DNA from: Corinectria fuckeliana
Lineage: Eukaryota; Ascomycota; Sordariomycetes; Hypocreales; Nectriaceae
Length of the DNA stretch: 64,000 nt
Direction: 5' to 3'
Assembly (NCBI GenBank): GCA_019137255.1
Contig: WPDH01000080.1
Location: forward strand, 372,001 to 436,000
In this document: one piece after another, positions 23,491-36,467 of the stretch
How the letters are laid out: every line of letters starts with the position of its first letter
How positions within the stretch are numbered: position 1 is the first letter of the stretch
The notes under the pieces: model-generated
What the model was told of the DNA's origin: nothing
The model's input: the letters and a program-made list of their open reading frames with translations, nothing else
The model's database searches: none
Made by a program: the position numbers and the translations under genes

Positions 23491-25289
23491 TCAAAATTGC
23501 TTCGGATATGCGTCTACACCCTTAGAACTGTCTCCGGTGACATGCTCCTCGTCGTAACTCGGGCTTTCGGCACCGTAGCCCACCCGCACATCGTCAATCT
23601 CGTCACCCACCTCCATCCATCGATCGCTTGTCGCCGGGATGGGGGACATCTTGCACAGGAGCCAGTACATGCCCGAGGCGATACCGAACCCGAAAAAGTA
23701 GTTGAGGTTGTAAATGTAGGTGGCACCAATGGGCACCTCGCGGCCGACGGCTCCAGCAAATCCGACCACGTTGATCAGAATACCGGAAATATAGGCGACG
23801 TAACCGCGCCAGTGGAAACCATAAGTGTAGAAGTAAGGACCCGACCTGCGGCCGTCGTAAAGCTCCTTGATCTCCAGATAACCCTTTCGGACCAGGTAGT
23901 AATCAGAGACCATGACACCGGCGATGGAGCTCAGGAACACACTATACGCGGAGAGGTACGTGGTGAACTGGTTGCTGTCGGTGAGGAGATTGTAAGGGCA
24001 CATGGCAAAACCGACGGCGGCACAAATGTATCCACCCCGGCGGATGTTGATATATCGGGGGAACAAAGCAGTCATGTCGGACCCAGCCGAGACGGAGTTG
24101 GCGGCAATGTTGGTACCAAGCTGGGCGAGGGCAAAGGCAAAGGCGATGATGAAAACACCGAATCGCTGGGCAGAGCCTCCATCATTGATGAAATTCTCGA
24201 GAAGATCAAGAGGATCCCAGATGGGCTCTCCATAAATGACGGTCGAGGACGAGGATACAATGATTCCGATAAAGGACGTGATCCCAAAGCCAATCGGGAT
24301 GGTGATTATCTGAGACCACAGGGCATCCGTGGGCTTACGGGCGAATCGGGAAAAGTCACTGCCGTTGACAATCAGGGTAGAAAAGTTGGCGATTGAGGAC
24401 ATGATACCCTTGACAATCTCCCACCCAAGCTCGCTGCCATGGATGGTGTTCTTCTGCTTGATAATAGGCCCGATGCCGCCGGCTCGGGAGACAGCCCAGG
24501 CAAGGAAGGCAATGCCGGCGCATGGGACGATATAGGCCTTGACTGTAAAGAGGTGGCGAATCTTGTGGACCGGGAACCAAATCGCTGGCAGAGAGAGGAG
24601 CCAGAAGAGGAAGAAGGAGACGAAGTCGGCGGTGGTGGTACCGGAGTTCTCGCTGAAGGTGTTGGGGATGCGATCTCGATCCCAGGCCTTCCAGATGGAG
24701 CGGATCATGAGATAGACACAATGCCCACCGATGTAGCTCTGGACTCCGTACCAGATACAAGCTGAGAAGGTTAGCATCTTCGGACCATGGGGGAGAACCC
24801 GGGCCCAAGTACTTACCCATGGCAGCGCGATTGAAGATAGGCCACAAGCTGCCCCAAATACCGAAAGATGCTCGGTTGGCAACGGGGAAACCAATGTGGT
24901 ACATGGCGCCGAAGCGGGCGTTCATGGCTACGAATACGCCGGTAACGGTGTAGCCGACCCAGACACAGACCCAAGCTTGCCACCACGACAGACCACCGAC
25001 GATCATGGACGAAGAAATCATCCATGTGTTGATGTTGAAGGAGTCGGCAATCCAGAAGCCGACAAAGTTCCAGGCACTCCATTGACGGCGCTCCTTCTCG
25101 ACGGGTTTCAAGTCATGGTTGGTGAGCTGGATGGGATGTTAGCACGGCTCAGCGTCCAGTTGAAGTATATCCCAAAGGCCGCGGAGTTGGATGATTCCTT
25201 CATACCATAAGCTGGGCCTTGGTTAGACCAGGCTCTGCCTCGACGGCGAGCTTGTCGGCCCAGGTTCTGAGACGTGCGCCAGAACTCAT
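23491..25289 (-). CDS. NCS1-family permease (uracil/allantoin type)
   Basis: Exons 25289-25206, 25126-24817 and 24761-23491 give 554 residues. The start MSSGARLRTWADKLAVEAE leads into LTNHDLKPVEKERRQWSAWN and FWIADSFNINTWMI, the N-terminal signature of the fungal NCS1 subgroup that includes Fur4 and Dal4. About twelve hydrophobic segments follow, with further family blocks: WYGVQSYIGG, NGSDFSRFARKP, NIAANSVSAGSD, and PYNLLTDSNQFTTYLSAYSVFL. The C-terminus is acidic and ends DAYPKQF. These proton symporters import uracil, allantoin, uridine or thiamine at the plasma membrane; the exact substrate cannot be read from sequence, though uracil or allantoin is most likely. Introns are 79 and 55 bases. 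The gene stands alone, with a long gene-poor region upstream. Confidence 0.9.
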
Positions 25290-26456
25290 TTTGGCGACGG
25301 TTGTGACGCTGGGGGCGAAAGTGGAGGAGTGGAAAGAAGCTCTCGCGCAATGGGGAAGATGGGTAAGTATACTCGTACGCCAGACGAATATGGTGGCACG
25401 TTGACTCCTTAGACTTCCCGTGTAGGTTTGGGGCGGGCCAATGTCTCAATGACGTGGAGGGGCGGCTGGGATGTCACCCGGGATCAAAAAGGGCGCGAGG
25501 GCAGACTTGTTATAGGTAATTTGAGTTGTCAAGCAGATGCGTTGTAACCGTTCGGCGATTCCCCGCTGTTTCCAATGCAAGGTCCACGGTCAAGGAGGGA
25601 AGGGGAGCATTGGTATTTATCTTGGATGCATGGTAGCATGTTTCTGGGGCCCCATCCGTTAAACATGGCCGTTTATCGCCTATCCCCAGGCCTGGGCGCA
25701 GATGATGACCGTCCAAGGAAGAGAGCATTGGCCGCCGCCGGCCACACTCCCGGGACATGGGCAGGGCAGCATGGGCGTACAGTAGTGTGAATGGACCACG
25801 AAAGGCGCCGCCGGGGGGGGGTGAGTGCGTATCGGGAAAGAGGCTGTCCGTCAGTAGCTAGCTGCCTCTACTTCGTACTGAAGGCCTGATGCCAGACGAA
25901 CAAGCACAGAGACCATTCTATTGCAGCCGAACTGGGGCGAGAAACGAGACACCATCCGATCGAGGAGGAGGACCCGGGTGGGCCGTACCCCCACATGGAT
26001 GATGGATCCTGGACATGCCCTTGAGGATTTAAGGCGTTCGGGGGACATGCATGGTTGCAGTGGTGTTGCGCGGTCTCTGCGTATGGAGGTCGGAGAAGTT
26101 GGAGTTGGTGCGGAGGAGGAGTAGCCCCCTGCCTTGGCTAGTGGCAACTTACGGGCTCCTTCCGGGCTGCTATGGCCTGGAAGGTAGGCACCCTTCTTGC
26201 CTTCGATTGACGGTGTATGCAGTTTACTTGCTTCCATTGTGTTTTAGGATGCTTCCTTCCCGGGGAAACGCCCCAGTTCCTAGGGTCGCTATCAGTGCAA
26301 GGGCCATGCAAGAGACACGGCTTCCCCGGGTGGGCGCATTGGGAGCGCTGCTATTGGCTGCTGAACGGTCTCTTATCGACGCCCGATGCGACTAAGATAA
26401 TGTAGCGTTGCATCAAGCATTTGTTAGTTTTATCGCAGTGCGGGTAGACGAAGGTA

Positions 26457-26480
26457 TTACTCGATCTCATCGAGTCAACC
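26457..26480 (+). repeat. Hairpin repeat, copy 1
   Basis: A 24-base sequence containing the perfect palindrome ACTCGATCTCATCGAGT (7-base arms, 3-base loop) is repeated exactly at 27730-27753. The preceding 15 bases are also similar (GGGTAGA...AAGG), differing mainly by transitions. Confidence 0.6.
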
Positions 26481-27729
26481 CAGCCGAAAGAGCTGATATC
26501 TCAAATCACTACTTCGTGCTGACTGCACGAAAAAAACCCGTTCAAGGTCGTTTCATCCCTACTGGACCAATTACCTATTCTCCGGTACTCTGGATGTCCC
26601 GGATCTCGCTGTGACAACAGATCGCCGGCCAGGGTCGCACAATTGGCTGCCAAGCTGCGTCGCTTATCTTACGTCGAACTAACTTTGTTTGTTTGCTCCG
26701 TTCTGCTCTGCTCTTGCCATGTCTTACTTCCCGCCTCGTCACTTTGAATTCCAAGACCAGGTTAAGACTGATTAAGCCCTTCACGTCCTTGTCGGAGATG
26801 CTGATGTGAATCTCGTGGTGATGGGGAGGATGCGATGCAGTTACGGGTGGGAAGCCCGTTGCCGAGTATTGGATGTCACTCCTCTAGCCTTGTCTTCTCC
26901 AACCTCGTACGACTTAATACGCTGCCAGTGGGGAGATTTGAGAGGGGCATCTCATCCCCTGTTCTGAACACGGATGACCCAAGAAGCGACGGCCAGTCCC
27001 GCGTGCAGCTATAGAGATACCTACCCCATCATCATGGCGGTTCCTGAAGCTATCATCGCATGTACGCATGCGAGTGACGATCGAACACAGCCGTGCCAGC
27101 CACTTGTTAGGCAATTGGTTAAATATTAAATCGGGGTAGCTTGCAGATGCAGGCCTGCAAGCTTTGAGACAATCACCTTTGACACACGACGAAGTACTTA
27201 TTATGGAGATAAGCACTGATTACCTACTCAGGACAATACTTTGCAGGCGTGAGCAGTTTGTGACCAACCTCAGCGCCCTGGTTCAGTGCATGATATATTA
27301 TTAAGTACCCCTGTTGCCGAGGAGATCTGCAACGAGAAATATCGTTAGGGTGTTTAGACGGCATCAGCTACCGGTGTGTGAAAAGAGCGACTGGGCAGAC
27401 ATGAGCCGGTACCATGAATGACGAGATTCAACTTGCAACGAGTAGATCCAATATGAACAACTGGATTAAGGTTGGGAGTTGTCATAAACAGCATCGAGAG
27501 ACCTACGTGAATTATTACCTGGTCTCCTTTGTGGCATTTGACCCTTAATAAGATGCCACCACGACTTCTTCCGTATTGCCGGAAAGCGTCTTTTTCCTTC
27601 CTGATTGAGCTTGATACAGACCGACTATGCCAAGGAAGGAAATAACATGACATCGCCGTCGGGCTATCTAGGCTCTTGTGCAGGCTATTTTCACACCCTA
27701 CTTGTATCGCACCGTGGGTAGATAAGGCG

Positions 27730-27753
27730 TTACTCGATCTCATCGAGTCAACC
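27730..27753 (+). repeat. Hairpin repeat, copy 2
   Basis: Second direct copy of the 24-base hairpin sequence, 1273 bases from the first. Similarity fades after the repeat, although both copies have an A-rich GAAAAAAAC stretch 40-70 bases downstream. Confidence 0.6.
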
Positions 27754-29528
27754 AACTTGTCAAAGTGTGGAGCACGTGTCTCGACTTACATGGTCGTCTG
27801 AAAAAAACCATTGGGGCAGCGTGACCAGGAGGCTGCAAGACGACTTGTAGGTTGATTGCGTGGAGTTTTGTATTAATTCAAGAATTCCATCTACAAGCAG
27901 GGTGGATAAACATGACTCAGCTATAAACCTCATGGGGGCCTATCTCTGGTGAATTGGAACCCTGCATCTTCGCCTACACCTTGCTTGCAGCCACAACGCG
28001 TTGCTCGTCTACGGTCCGTGGACCTACAACGGACAACCTGACCCGACCTCACCAGTCCGCTTTACTCCCCGAAACGAACATATGTCTCATTAGGCCCCCA
28101 AGGCACAGAAAGGGATCATGTCTCTGATATCTGATTTAATGTCTGGGAATTATGAAACATTGTCAGTAGTCGCAGACCAAGATGCTAGGGGGGTTGAAAC
28201 ACAAGAACATATAGCGGCCAAATAGACGAGAAGGATAGAGAGATCCCCCATGAGTCAACTGGTAATTGCCTCGGGGTCACATTGGTCTTCGTAGTCATGT
28301 GTGTGAATAAATACAGTCCCTCAACCGCATCTGAAGCCCAACTATTCGGAGTTATACTGCCGTAGGGGGAGTATCCGCTCCCATTCTCCTAACCATTCGA
28401 GCTCGATTAAAACGTCCTCATGTAGTCATTAGGCTTGTATGGGGAGTATACGCAGGGAACGTCATCGTGGAGGTGTTATTGCCCCTCTGGATAATGACGG
28501 GATAGTCACACTCAACGGTAGCGCCCTGCCTCAGTATGGTGTTGAGACTGCTATTAGCATGGCATTGACCAGATTAGAATACTGCCCATCCCATTTCTCC
28601 TGTAGGTAGGGAGGAAATATAAAGGGTGACTAGAACCACTATGGCTTCTGCAGACTAAACACCCGTCCAGCTGAAGCCATGGATGGCCCAGTGCCGAGGA
28701 CCCCAGATGCATAACGCACTCACCTTAACCATCATGCGCATAAAACGGAACCAGAGAGCCGGGACGTGGGCCATGCTTCGCGTAGAAGAAATGTGCACAC
28801 ACCGGGAACTCTTTACTCCTTTGGCGCTGAGGGGGGAGCATGTTAATAAATGAACTATTGTACGTTGGTGTGCATGTGGATGGATCACGGATGTTTTGTG
28901 TCACCGCTTGCTGGCGCCAAGACATGCCACGTCCGAGGCAAATGCTCTTTCACTGGGTAACTTAAGCAAATGGCGGTTTATAAGTAATTGTAGCAGTTGG
29001 GTCTGGAGTCTGGATGAATGCTTACGTCGGCCAGGTAAAAAACGGTTGACGTTTACTAGAAATCGGCATATTAGTTTGTAATTTGGAATTGAAGGATTAT
29101 CTAATAGATGCAACCCTAACAGTTGTTAGAAAACAAAATAATCAACACGTGAGATTTCGAAAACTGCCCCGCGTCCGTCGGCACACAACAGCTTCCTTAT
29201 GCCTGGGTTTGTTAGGCGCTTGTTGTAGCACGTTGTTGTAGCACTGAGCGCACAGCGTTCGGGCGTCTGCAGTCTGCAGTGGGCTCTCTGACCACTCACA
29301 AAAGCCCGCTTTTTTTCCATCGCCCTCCCTCCCCCACTACCCAATCCCGCTCCCCGCCAACAGCAACGGCAACATCAACATCAACGCCAACCCAGTCCTC
29401 CGCCGGCTCCCTTCCGCCTTCAAACTCCTCCATCCTGGTCGTAACCCGCTCTCCTCTCTCCCTCGCCTCCTCCACCCCCCTCCTCGCCCACAGTATCCTC
29501 CGTTCAGTGCGCGCCTGCTACTGCAATC

Positions 29529-32500
29529 ATGGAGGACCAGCTGGTGCAGCTCCTGGCCAACACCCAGCTCCCCGACCAGGCGCCTCGCCAGCAGGCCGAG
29601 ATCGAGCTCAAGCACGCCCGCTCCAATCCCGCCTTTCCCCTATCCCTCGCCAATGTCGCCGCTCACACCTCCATCGACACCGGCATACGTCAGTCTGCTC
29701 TCACCCAGCTTCGCTTGTTCATCGAGAAGAACTGGAGTGCCGAGGAGCTCGATGGCGAACCCCAGATCCCCATCGCCGACGAGACCCGCCGCCAGCTCAA
29801 GCAGACGCTCCTCGACCTCGCTCTGAGCCCCGAAGAGGACCGCAAAGTAAAGATCTCCGCTAGGTACGCTTAAAAGACGCCTCCCTTGCCTGAAATCCGA
29901 AACGCTACAAGTTGCTGACCAGCGGTCGCGCACAGTTATGCCGTTGGCAAGATTGCCATCCATGACTTCCCCGAACAGTGGCCTCACCTCCTCCCTACCG
30001 TCCTCGGTGTTATCCCGGCCGGCACCGATGCCCAGCTCCACGGCGCGCTGAGAGTCCTCAACGACATCATCGAAGAGAGCCTAAGTGAAGACCAGTTCTT
30101 CTCCATGGCTCGTGATATCTCCAAGGGCCTGACCGAAGTCGCTCTCAACGAGAACAGAAAGCCCATGCTCCGAGCCCTGGCCATCTCCATCTTCCGAGGA
30201 TGCTTCGATCTGATGAACATGATCAAGGAGGACCATGCTAAAGAGGTTCGCGCCTTTGCGGACGAGCTTCTCCAGGAGTGGAACCCCTTCTTCATCACCG
30301 TTCTGAAGAGCCGTCTGCCTGACGCCGACCTGATCACTGGCTCGCAGCCCGACAGCTGGAACAGCATCATCGCCCTCAAGCTTCAGGTCGTCAAGACGCT
30401 GTTGAGAATCCGCCGCGTTTTCCCAAACCTGCTCCTCCCCCAGAGCACATCCTTCTTTGGTGCGGTGTGGGAGGAACTCACTCTAATGCAGGGCCCCCAC
30501 GAGCAGCTATACATTAAGAATGATGCCCAGGGAAGATTGGAGGATTCGGATAGCATTCCTTACACCTTGGACTTCCTTATCTTGGAGGAGCTTGATTTCT
30601 TGAACCAGTGCTTCCGAGCACCCCCAGTGCAGGCCGAGCTCGATGGCCAGTTGAAGGCCCATGCTTCTGCCCAGGATGTTCCGTGGATGATGGAGATCAT
30701 GAAGATGCTCGTCGCCTACTCCCGCGTGACTCGAGAAGAAGAGGACCTGTGGGACATTGACTGCTCCTTGTACCTGGCCGAGGAGACCTCTGTTACTGCC
30801 AACTACACTGCGCGAACTGCTGCTGGTGACTTGCTCATCAAGATGGGTGAGTGGTTTGATCAGAAGACCATCGATGGGCTTTTCGGCTACACCAAGACTC
30901 TCTTCACCGGCGCAGGCGTGTCCTGGCGAGCTCAAGAGGCCGCTCTTTATTTGTTCGTCATGTTGGTGAGCGACTTTCAGGACATGAGTAAGCCCATTCT
31001 TGACCCCGTCGCCCATGCCTACTTGGAGCTGGTCGACTTTGCCATCAACCGGCCCGAGGAACCACTTCTCCGTGCACGAGGCTACCTTGTCGCTGGTGTT
31101 CTTTGCCGATCCTTTGAGACCCCTCCGTCTCTGCTGGATCGAATCGTCGAGTCCATCACTCGTGAGGAGTCTGAGGTTGTCCAGGTTGCTTGCGTCAAGG
31201 CTGCCGAGGGACTCATCAACGCCGGACGTGTTACCCCTGCTGGCCAGGTCCCCATCATCACCTCTATCCAGGCCTACATGAACGGTAAGGACCCCAGCGA
31301 CATGGAGGATGCCGATGAGCTTCTAGTCACTCTGGCCGAAGCCCTTCGCGCCGCTATTTCCTTGGACACAAGAATTGCCCTCTCCAACGAGGTGCAGTCC
31401 ATCGACCTGCTCTTTTTACTTGCCAAGTTGGGGGCCAGCAACTTCCAAGTCACTATGCTGGTGTCAGAGGCGTTTGAGGAAATCGTCGCTACCTTGTCGG
31501 ACCCTGCATCGTACGCTGCCCTGTGCAGCAAGATCCTGCCTACTTTGACTGGTGCCTTTGACGTTGCTAACCTGACAGAGGACAACCCCCTTGTCACTGT
31601 GAGCAACTCCACTTTGTGATAATGGATGACCCGAACTGACCCTTCCTAGGTTGCAACTGAGCTGCTCGCTATCCTGGCCGAGCAAGGATCCGAGCCTCTG
31701 CCTCCCGGGTTTGTGGCCGCAACCTTCCCTAAGCTGACCCGCCTTCTCATGGAGTCCACCGAGGGAGAGGTTCTGCGACCAGGCTGCGAGACTGTCAAGT
31801 TTATTCTGCAGCACGATCACCAGCAAGTCCTCGGCTGGCAAGATGCCAACGGCCGTTCTGGCCTGGAAGTTTGCCTGCATATTATCGACCGACTCCTTGG
31901 TCCTTCCATCGAGGACAACTCTGCCTCGGAGGTTGGAGGACTCGCCGCTGAATTAGTAGAGAAGGCTGGCCAGGAGCGTCTCGGTCCTTTCTTGCCTCAA
32001 CTCCTCCAGGCTGTGGCCAACAGAGTTGCTTCTGCGCAAGCTGCGGCCATCATCCAATCTCTCATTCTCGTCTTTGCGCGACTTTCTTTGGCCGGCGCTA
32101 GTGATATCGTTGAATTTCTGAGCCAGATCCAAATCAATGGTGAAAGCGGTCTCCAGATCGTTCTGACCAAGTGGCTTGAGAACTCGATCAACTTTGCTGG
32201 TTACGACGAGATCCGCCTGAAGTGAGCAGTGCGCATCACCATGTTTATCTTCCCCCAACTAACCAGTCTTTAGCGTTATTGCTCTGTCAAAGCTCTACTC
32301 CCTCAACGATCCTCGGCTTGCCCAGACCATGGTCAAGGGGGACTTGGTTGTTACTAACGACGACGGACAGATCAAGACGCGCTCTCGCGCTAAGCAGAGT
32401 ATGTGCCCAGCACTCGAGAGCATTCCAACGACAGATTTCATTATGAGCCAACTCTATGCCCAATATGTACACGAAGAACAAGAAGCTAATAAACCAACCC

Positions 32501-32901
32501 GAACCGCAGACCCCGACCAGTTCACCATCATTCCTGCATCACTCAAGATTATCAAGGTGCTTATCGAAGAGCTCGTTTCTGCCTCTGGGGCTCGGGCTGC
32601 CTCAAACGCCGCAGCGGCGGCGGTGGCGTCTGCTAGCTTTGACGATGACGAAAACGACGAGGGCTGGGAAGACGACGACGAAATCCTCGACTTGAGCCTT
32701 GGTACTACCAAGGCAGACCTCATGTCTTTCATGGAGGGCGGTAGCCAGCGACAGCGAGACGACGAGACACAGGCGTACCTGACCGATTTCTTCATCCGCT
32801 GCGCCCGCGAAAACGTCGCAAACTTCCCCGAGTGGTACAACATGCTCACGGAGGATGAGAAGGTGAAGCTCAACGAGGTCGCTAGCTCGGCCGGACAATA
32901 G
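29529..32901 (+). CDS. kap114: Importin beta-family karyopherin (Kap114/importin-9)
   Basis: Five exons (29529-29863, 29936-31598, 31650-32221, 32274-32398, 32510-32901) give 1028 residues, close to yeast Kap114 (about 1000). The N-terminus MEDQLVQLLANTQLPDQAPRQQ leads into an IBN_N-type importin domain (about residues 20-110). The body is alpha-helical in HEAT-repeat style. The C-terminal block RAKQNPDQFTIIPASLKII is restored only when the 32399-32509 intron is removed. An acidic segment (DDDENDEGWEDDDEILDL) follows, and the end is FPEWYNMLTEDEKVKLNEV; both are typical of Kap114/importin-9. The family carries histones H2A-H2B, TBP and other cargo into the nucleus in a Ran-dependent way. The gene is convergent with the PI31 gene. 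Confidence 0.92.
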
Positions 32902-33443
32902 AAAGGGCCTGCGGTAATAGGTGGCGAGACCCTGATGACGCAGGCAGAGGTGCAGGCACAGGGATCTGTTCGGATGAGAATGCTGCGGAAGCACTTTGAA
33001 CTGTAAGGGTGTTGTATCTGGATGATGGTACAAGAGGAGAAGAAAGACGTCTGAAAGACTGGGTCACGCGCTCATCTGGCTCCTTTTTCTCCCTCCCTGT
33101 CTCTGGTGGAAAAAGAGTAAATAGACACGAGCACAATCAGAGGTCACGACGGTTACCCCTCCGGTCTGCTTTGATGTTGGATGTGGACGGTGGATATGTT
33201 AAGAGCATGTAATCAGTTCCTAGCTTGCAAAGTTACGGACCCAGGTATTACGGGACATTACTGACGAGACATTACGAACTAGAACCTGAAACACCAGGAT
33301 GCGGCTATTAAAACCTGGTGGGCAGGAGTGAATCCAGTGTCATGTATTCATCAATCTGTTCGTAGCGCGTGACAGGCCCCCTTTCACTGCATCTCTGTAG
33401 TGTCGCAACCCTACAGTTCAACTTTTGTTTTCCTAACGTCCTC
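32902..33443. other. Short convergent intergenic region
   Basis: 3' flanks of the importin and PI31 genes; no gene seen. Confidence 0.5.
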
Positions 33444-34688
33444 CTAGATAAAGTCTCCTCCACCAAACCCCCCGAAAGGACTACTACCCCTGCCGGCCCC
33501 AGGTCCGGGGAACCGAGGGTTACCCCCAGGACCAAGGGGATCCCATCGGGCGCCGGGAGGTGCCTGAGGGTCGTATCCGCCGGAGCCGCCACCGGCACTG
33601 CCACCGGGACCGCCGAACAGCGGATCGTCAAAGGTCGGGTGCATGCCAGACCCGCCGCCGGGACGGGGAAGCCCACCGCCGACAAAGGAGCCGCGCAGAG
33701 GGTCGTGGGGGCCCAGCCCCGGCGGGTTCAGGTCGTCGTGGCCGATGTTGAAGGGCGATTGGCCGGGGATGACGAGGCCACGCGGAGGTCGGTTCATCTC
33801 GTACTCGTCCTCGAAGCCGGGCGGCGGGAAGTCGCCGACGGGGTAGATTCGGGGGCGGGCCATGACCGGGAGCGGGTTCTCGGGTGGCGGGGGAATATTC
33901 GAGTCCGGATTGGGGCCGCGGAAGGGACGGTTTGGGTCCCGGGCTTCTTGAGCGCGGCGCTCGGAGAGGGCAGTGGCTTCGGCCTCGGCGGACTCGACGT
34001 AGCCTTCGCTCTGGAGCTTGGGGATGAGTCTTTGGATTATGTTGACCTTTAGGCCCTGGAGGACATCTGCGCAGGGTTAGATTATTGGGTTTTCAAGGTT
34101 AGCATGTGGGAGCAATGTTCAACGTACCGGCGATGGCCTGCTCTGAGACGAAGACGCCTCGGAGCTTATCGGCAAGATCACTACGATCCTCGCGGCCCTC
34201 GGTAACGGTAATGCGAACGGGCAGACCGCTAGACTGCACGACATCGCGCACCGTCCTCTCGAAGCGGTAGATTCTCTCGTCGCCGACAGCGAGCCCACGC
34301 ACTTCAACCTTGCCCCCCATGCGATCCACGCGGACGACAAAGGTCATGGCAGACTGCTTGTGCGTGTAGACAAAGCTCAGCGAGCCAAAGCCCGAGTTCC
34401 ACTGCGGCGGCAGACGCGGGGCGAGGGACTCGCACTCGGCTGCAGACGAAACTGCGTTAGTGTGCTGCAGAGTGGAGGCGAAGGGTAAAGAGCGGGCGTA
34501 CGCAGTTTCCTGTCCTCGTCGAAGCCGTGGAGCTTGAAGTTGAGGGCGGCCATGTAGGCGTGGATGAGCAAGGCGATGGCCTCGTAGGACGACGCCAGGT
34601 CGGACGAGTCGTCGCCGGGCGGATGCGTGGGGAGGGCGTCTGCCATGCCGCCGAGGATGGCGGCGGTGCTGAGGGGCGGAGCGGCCAT
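33444..34688 (-). CDS. PI31 proteasome regulator (PSMF1-like)
   Basis: Exons 34688-34502, 34439-34128 and 34066-33444 give 373 residues; both introns are 61-62 bases. The N-terminal half (about residues 15-170) fits the PI31 FP domain: ASSYEAIALLIHAYMAALNFKL, LPPQWNSGFGSLSFVYTHKQS, FVVRVDRMGGKVEVRGLAVGDE. The C-terminal half is Pro/Gly-rich and disordered, with repeated DPL motifs (HDPLRGSFVGGG, FDDPLFGG, WDPLGPGGNPRFPGPGAG), as in PI31, whose C-terminal tail contacts the 20S proteasome. The stop is GGGDFI at 33444. It shares a 620-base divergent promoter with the Rev7-like gene. Confidence 0.88.
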
Positions 34689-35307
34689 GACGGGTAGCGG
34701 TGATGTTCTTTCTCGGTGGTGTGTCGCTGTGAGAGCAGCTAAGCGTGGTGGAGCGGCGACCTGGAGCTTGAAGTGCCTGGTGGGAAGATGGGAGAATGAG
34801 ACGAGGGAGGGAGGGGCTGCTGCGTCATGAACTTGGGTGCCTCCTCAGCCCTATATGTGGAGAGTGAACCCCTGGAGGTTCGCGGGGCAGTACTTTGTAG
34901 ATAAAGATGACGATAAATACCGGCAGCCGAGTGAGTGGCATTGATGCAAGAAATGATTAGGAAGCATGAAGATCCAAGCAGGTCAGGGTAGAGAAATTGA
35001 GGGCTGCTAGATTGATGCACCCCATGAGCATTCTTGTCTGAGCTACGAGCATACAGTTTTGAGATACGTCATCCGATGCATTCGTCGTTCGTCATCGGGC
35101 AGGCACTTTAGAGTTGACAGCCACAGTATGCAGGGCACGTGATATCGCGTCCTTTCTCATCGCGTCCCTCCGCGTCCCTCTCCTCCATCTAGGTGCCTAC
35201 CTAGGTATCTACCTACTTACTCTCCGTCTCTGAACCACCGTCTTCTTCCCCTTGGCCCATCATCACCAGCCTCGCCCAGTACCCTTCTTTCGCTCGCCAA
35301 TCTACTC
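34689..35307. promoter_or_regulatory. Divergent promoter of PI31 and Rev7-like genes
   Basis: A 619-base region between two divergent ATGs. A CACGTG E-box lies at about 35136-35141. ACCTAGGTA/ACCTAC units occur at 35190-35220. No TATA box was recognised. Confidence 0.4.
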
Positions 35308-36127
35308 ATGTCAACACCACCGCCAGTCCCTCCTTCAGGCCCCTCCCTCCCGTCAATCTTCGCCGCCCCGGTCCTCTGCTCCTTCACCACCTTCCTCACC
35401 CTCGCCCTGCACTCCCTCCTCTACCACCGCGCCCTCTACCCGCCGAACACCTTCCTCACCGCCCGCGCCCTCAACCTCCCCGCCCGCCAGTCGCGCCACC
35501 CGGGCCTCTGCGCGTGGATCAACGACGCCGTCGCCGCCGTGTCACTGCAGCTGCAGAAGGGCGTCGTGCGACGCATCGCCGTCGTCATGCACGCGCCCAA
35601 GTCGTTCCTCGTGCTGGAGCGCTGGGTCTTTGACGTCGAGGCGTTTCCCGCCTGGGGCGACATCGTCGCGAGGGACGAGGATCTGGAGGAGGATGATGAC
35701 GACGACGACGCTGACGTCGTTGAAGTCGAGATCGAGGACCCCGTTAACTGGACCGACGTCCACGAGGCCCTTCGCGGGGCCCTTCGGCGCATTGCCTACA
35801 CGGGCGAGACGATGCCTCCCCTCCCCAAAGGCAGCACTTTTACTCTCGCCGTTGAGCTCCGTGACGAAGCGCATGCGCCTACAAGAGTAAGATGTCTTGT
35901 CCTCCCCCCCAGATCTTTACATCCTCTGTTAACAGGTTCCCTTATAGCACCCCCAACATTGGATCCCCTCCCAACTGAACCTCCAACCCCCCACTGAATC
36001 CGAATTTCGCCAGGGCTCCTCTCTCGGCGGCGCCAAAACCACACCTGTCCGCTCCGTCCAAGCCGGCCCGCTGTTCTTCGAGTGCTGGATCGAGCAAGGT
36101 CCATCTCCTCCACCATCACGATCATGA
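35308..36127 (+). CDS. rev7: HORMA-domain protein, Rev7/Mad2B
   Basis: Exons 35308-35886 and 36014-36127 (intron 127 bases) give 230 residues, a normal Rev7 length (about 210-245). HORMA-family blocks are: FAAPVLCSFTTFLTLALHSLLY at the start, YPPNTFLTARALNLPARQSRHPGLCAWIND, KGVVRRIAVVMH, and LERWVFDVEAFPAW (the LExWxFD core). An acidic loop (EEDDDDDDADVVEVE) is inserted near residue 135. Splicing restores the conserved C-terminal GPLFFECWIEQG, the safety-belt region. Rev7 is the regulatory subunit of DNA polymerase zeta in translesion synthesis and also acts in checkpoint and end-protection complexes. It is convergent with the Bud3 gene. Confidence 0.88.
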
Positions 36128-36467
36128 CCCCTTCTCTCCGTCCACACCAAACTCACGCAACGCCCACGCTACCCACCAAGACACTAGTTGTCATGACACT
36201 TTGTCTTGCTCTCTAGTTTCTCTTGCATATGCATAACATGACATGAGGTCGTCCTCCTGGACCCAGATACCAGACCTGGCCCAGTTCGTGAAATGCGGCC
36301 TTGCTCCAGACTCCCCCAATTCCCAGAGCCCGCCGCGTAATATACAACAGGCCTGCCAAAAAAGACATGATACAATGAAAACCCCCTTGACCAAACAGCC
36401 GCGGCCGTGAATCTTCCGACCTCTCCCTCTCCAAACGCCCGAGCAGCCTCGCAGATGACAGCATTGC
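36128..36467. other. Short convergent intergenic region
   Basis: 3' flanks of the Rev7-like and Bud3-like genes. Overlapping minus-strand frames at 36184-36464 have no motifs. Confidence 0.5.

Larger units (their letters stand above)
25290..29528. other. 4.2 kb gene-poor region
   Basis: No frame here has a recognisable domain or coherent splice signals. It holds the 5' flank of the permease at the left and the 5' flank of the importin gene at the right, the latter very C-rich near 29300-29520. Between them are two copies of a hairpin repeat (separate entries). Composition is mixed and not AT-saturated. Confidence 0.45.

Noticed and set aside
26440..26490. tRNA-like reading of the hairpin repeat (stem with a loop that could hold an anticodon CTC)
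   Set aside because: No matching acceptor stem or GGTTCGA-type T arm follows in either copy.
29279..29863. 194-residue frame overlapping the importin start
   Set aside because: Shadow of the importin exon 1 in another frame.
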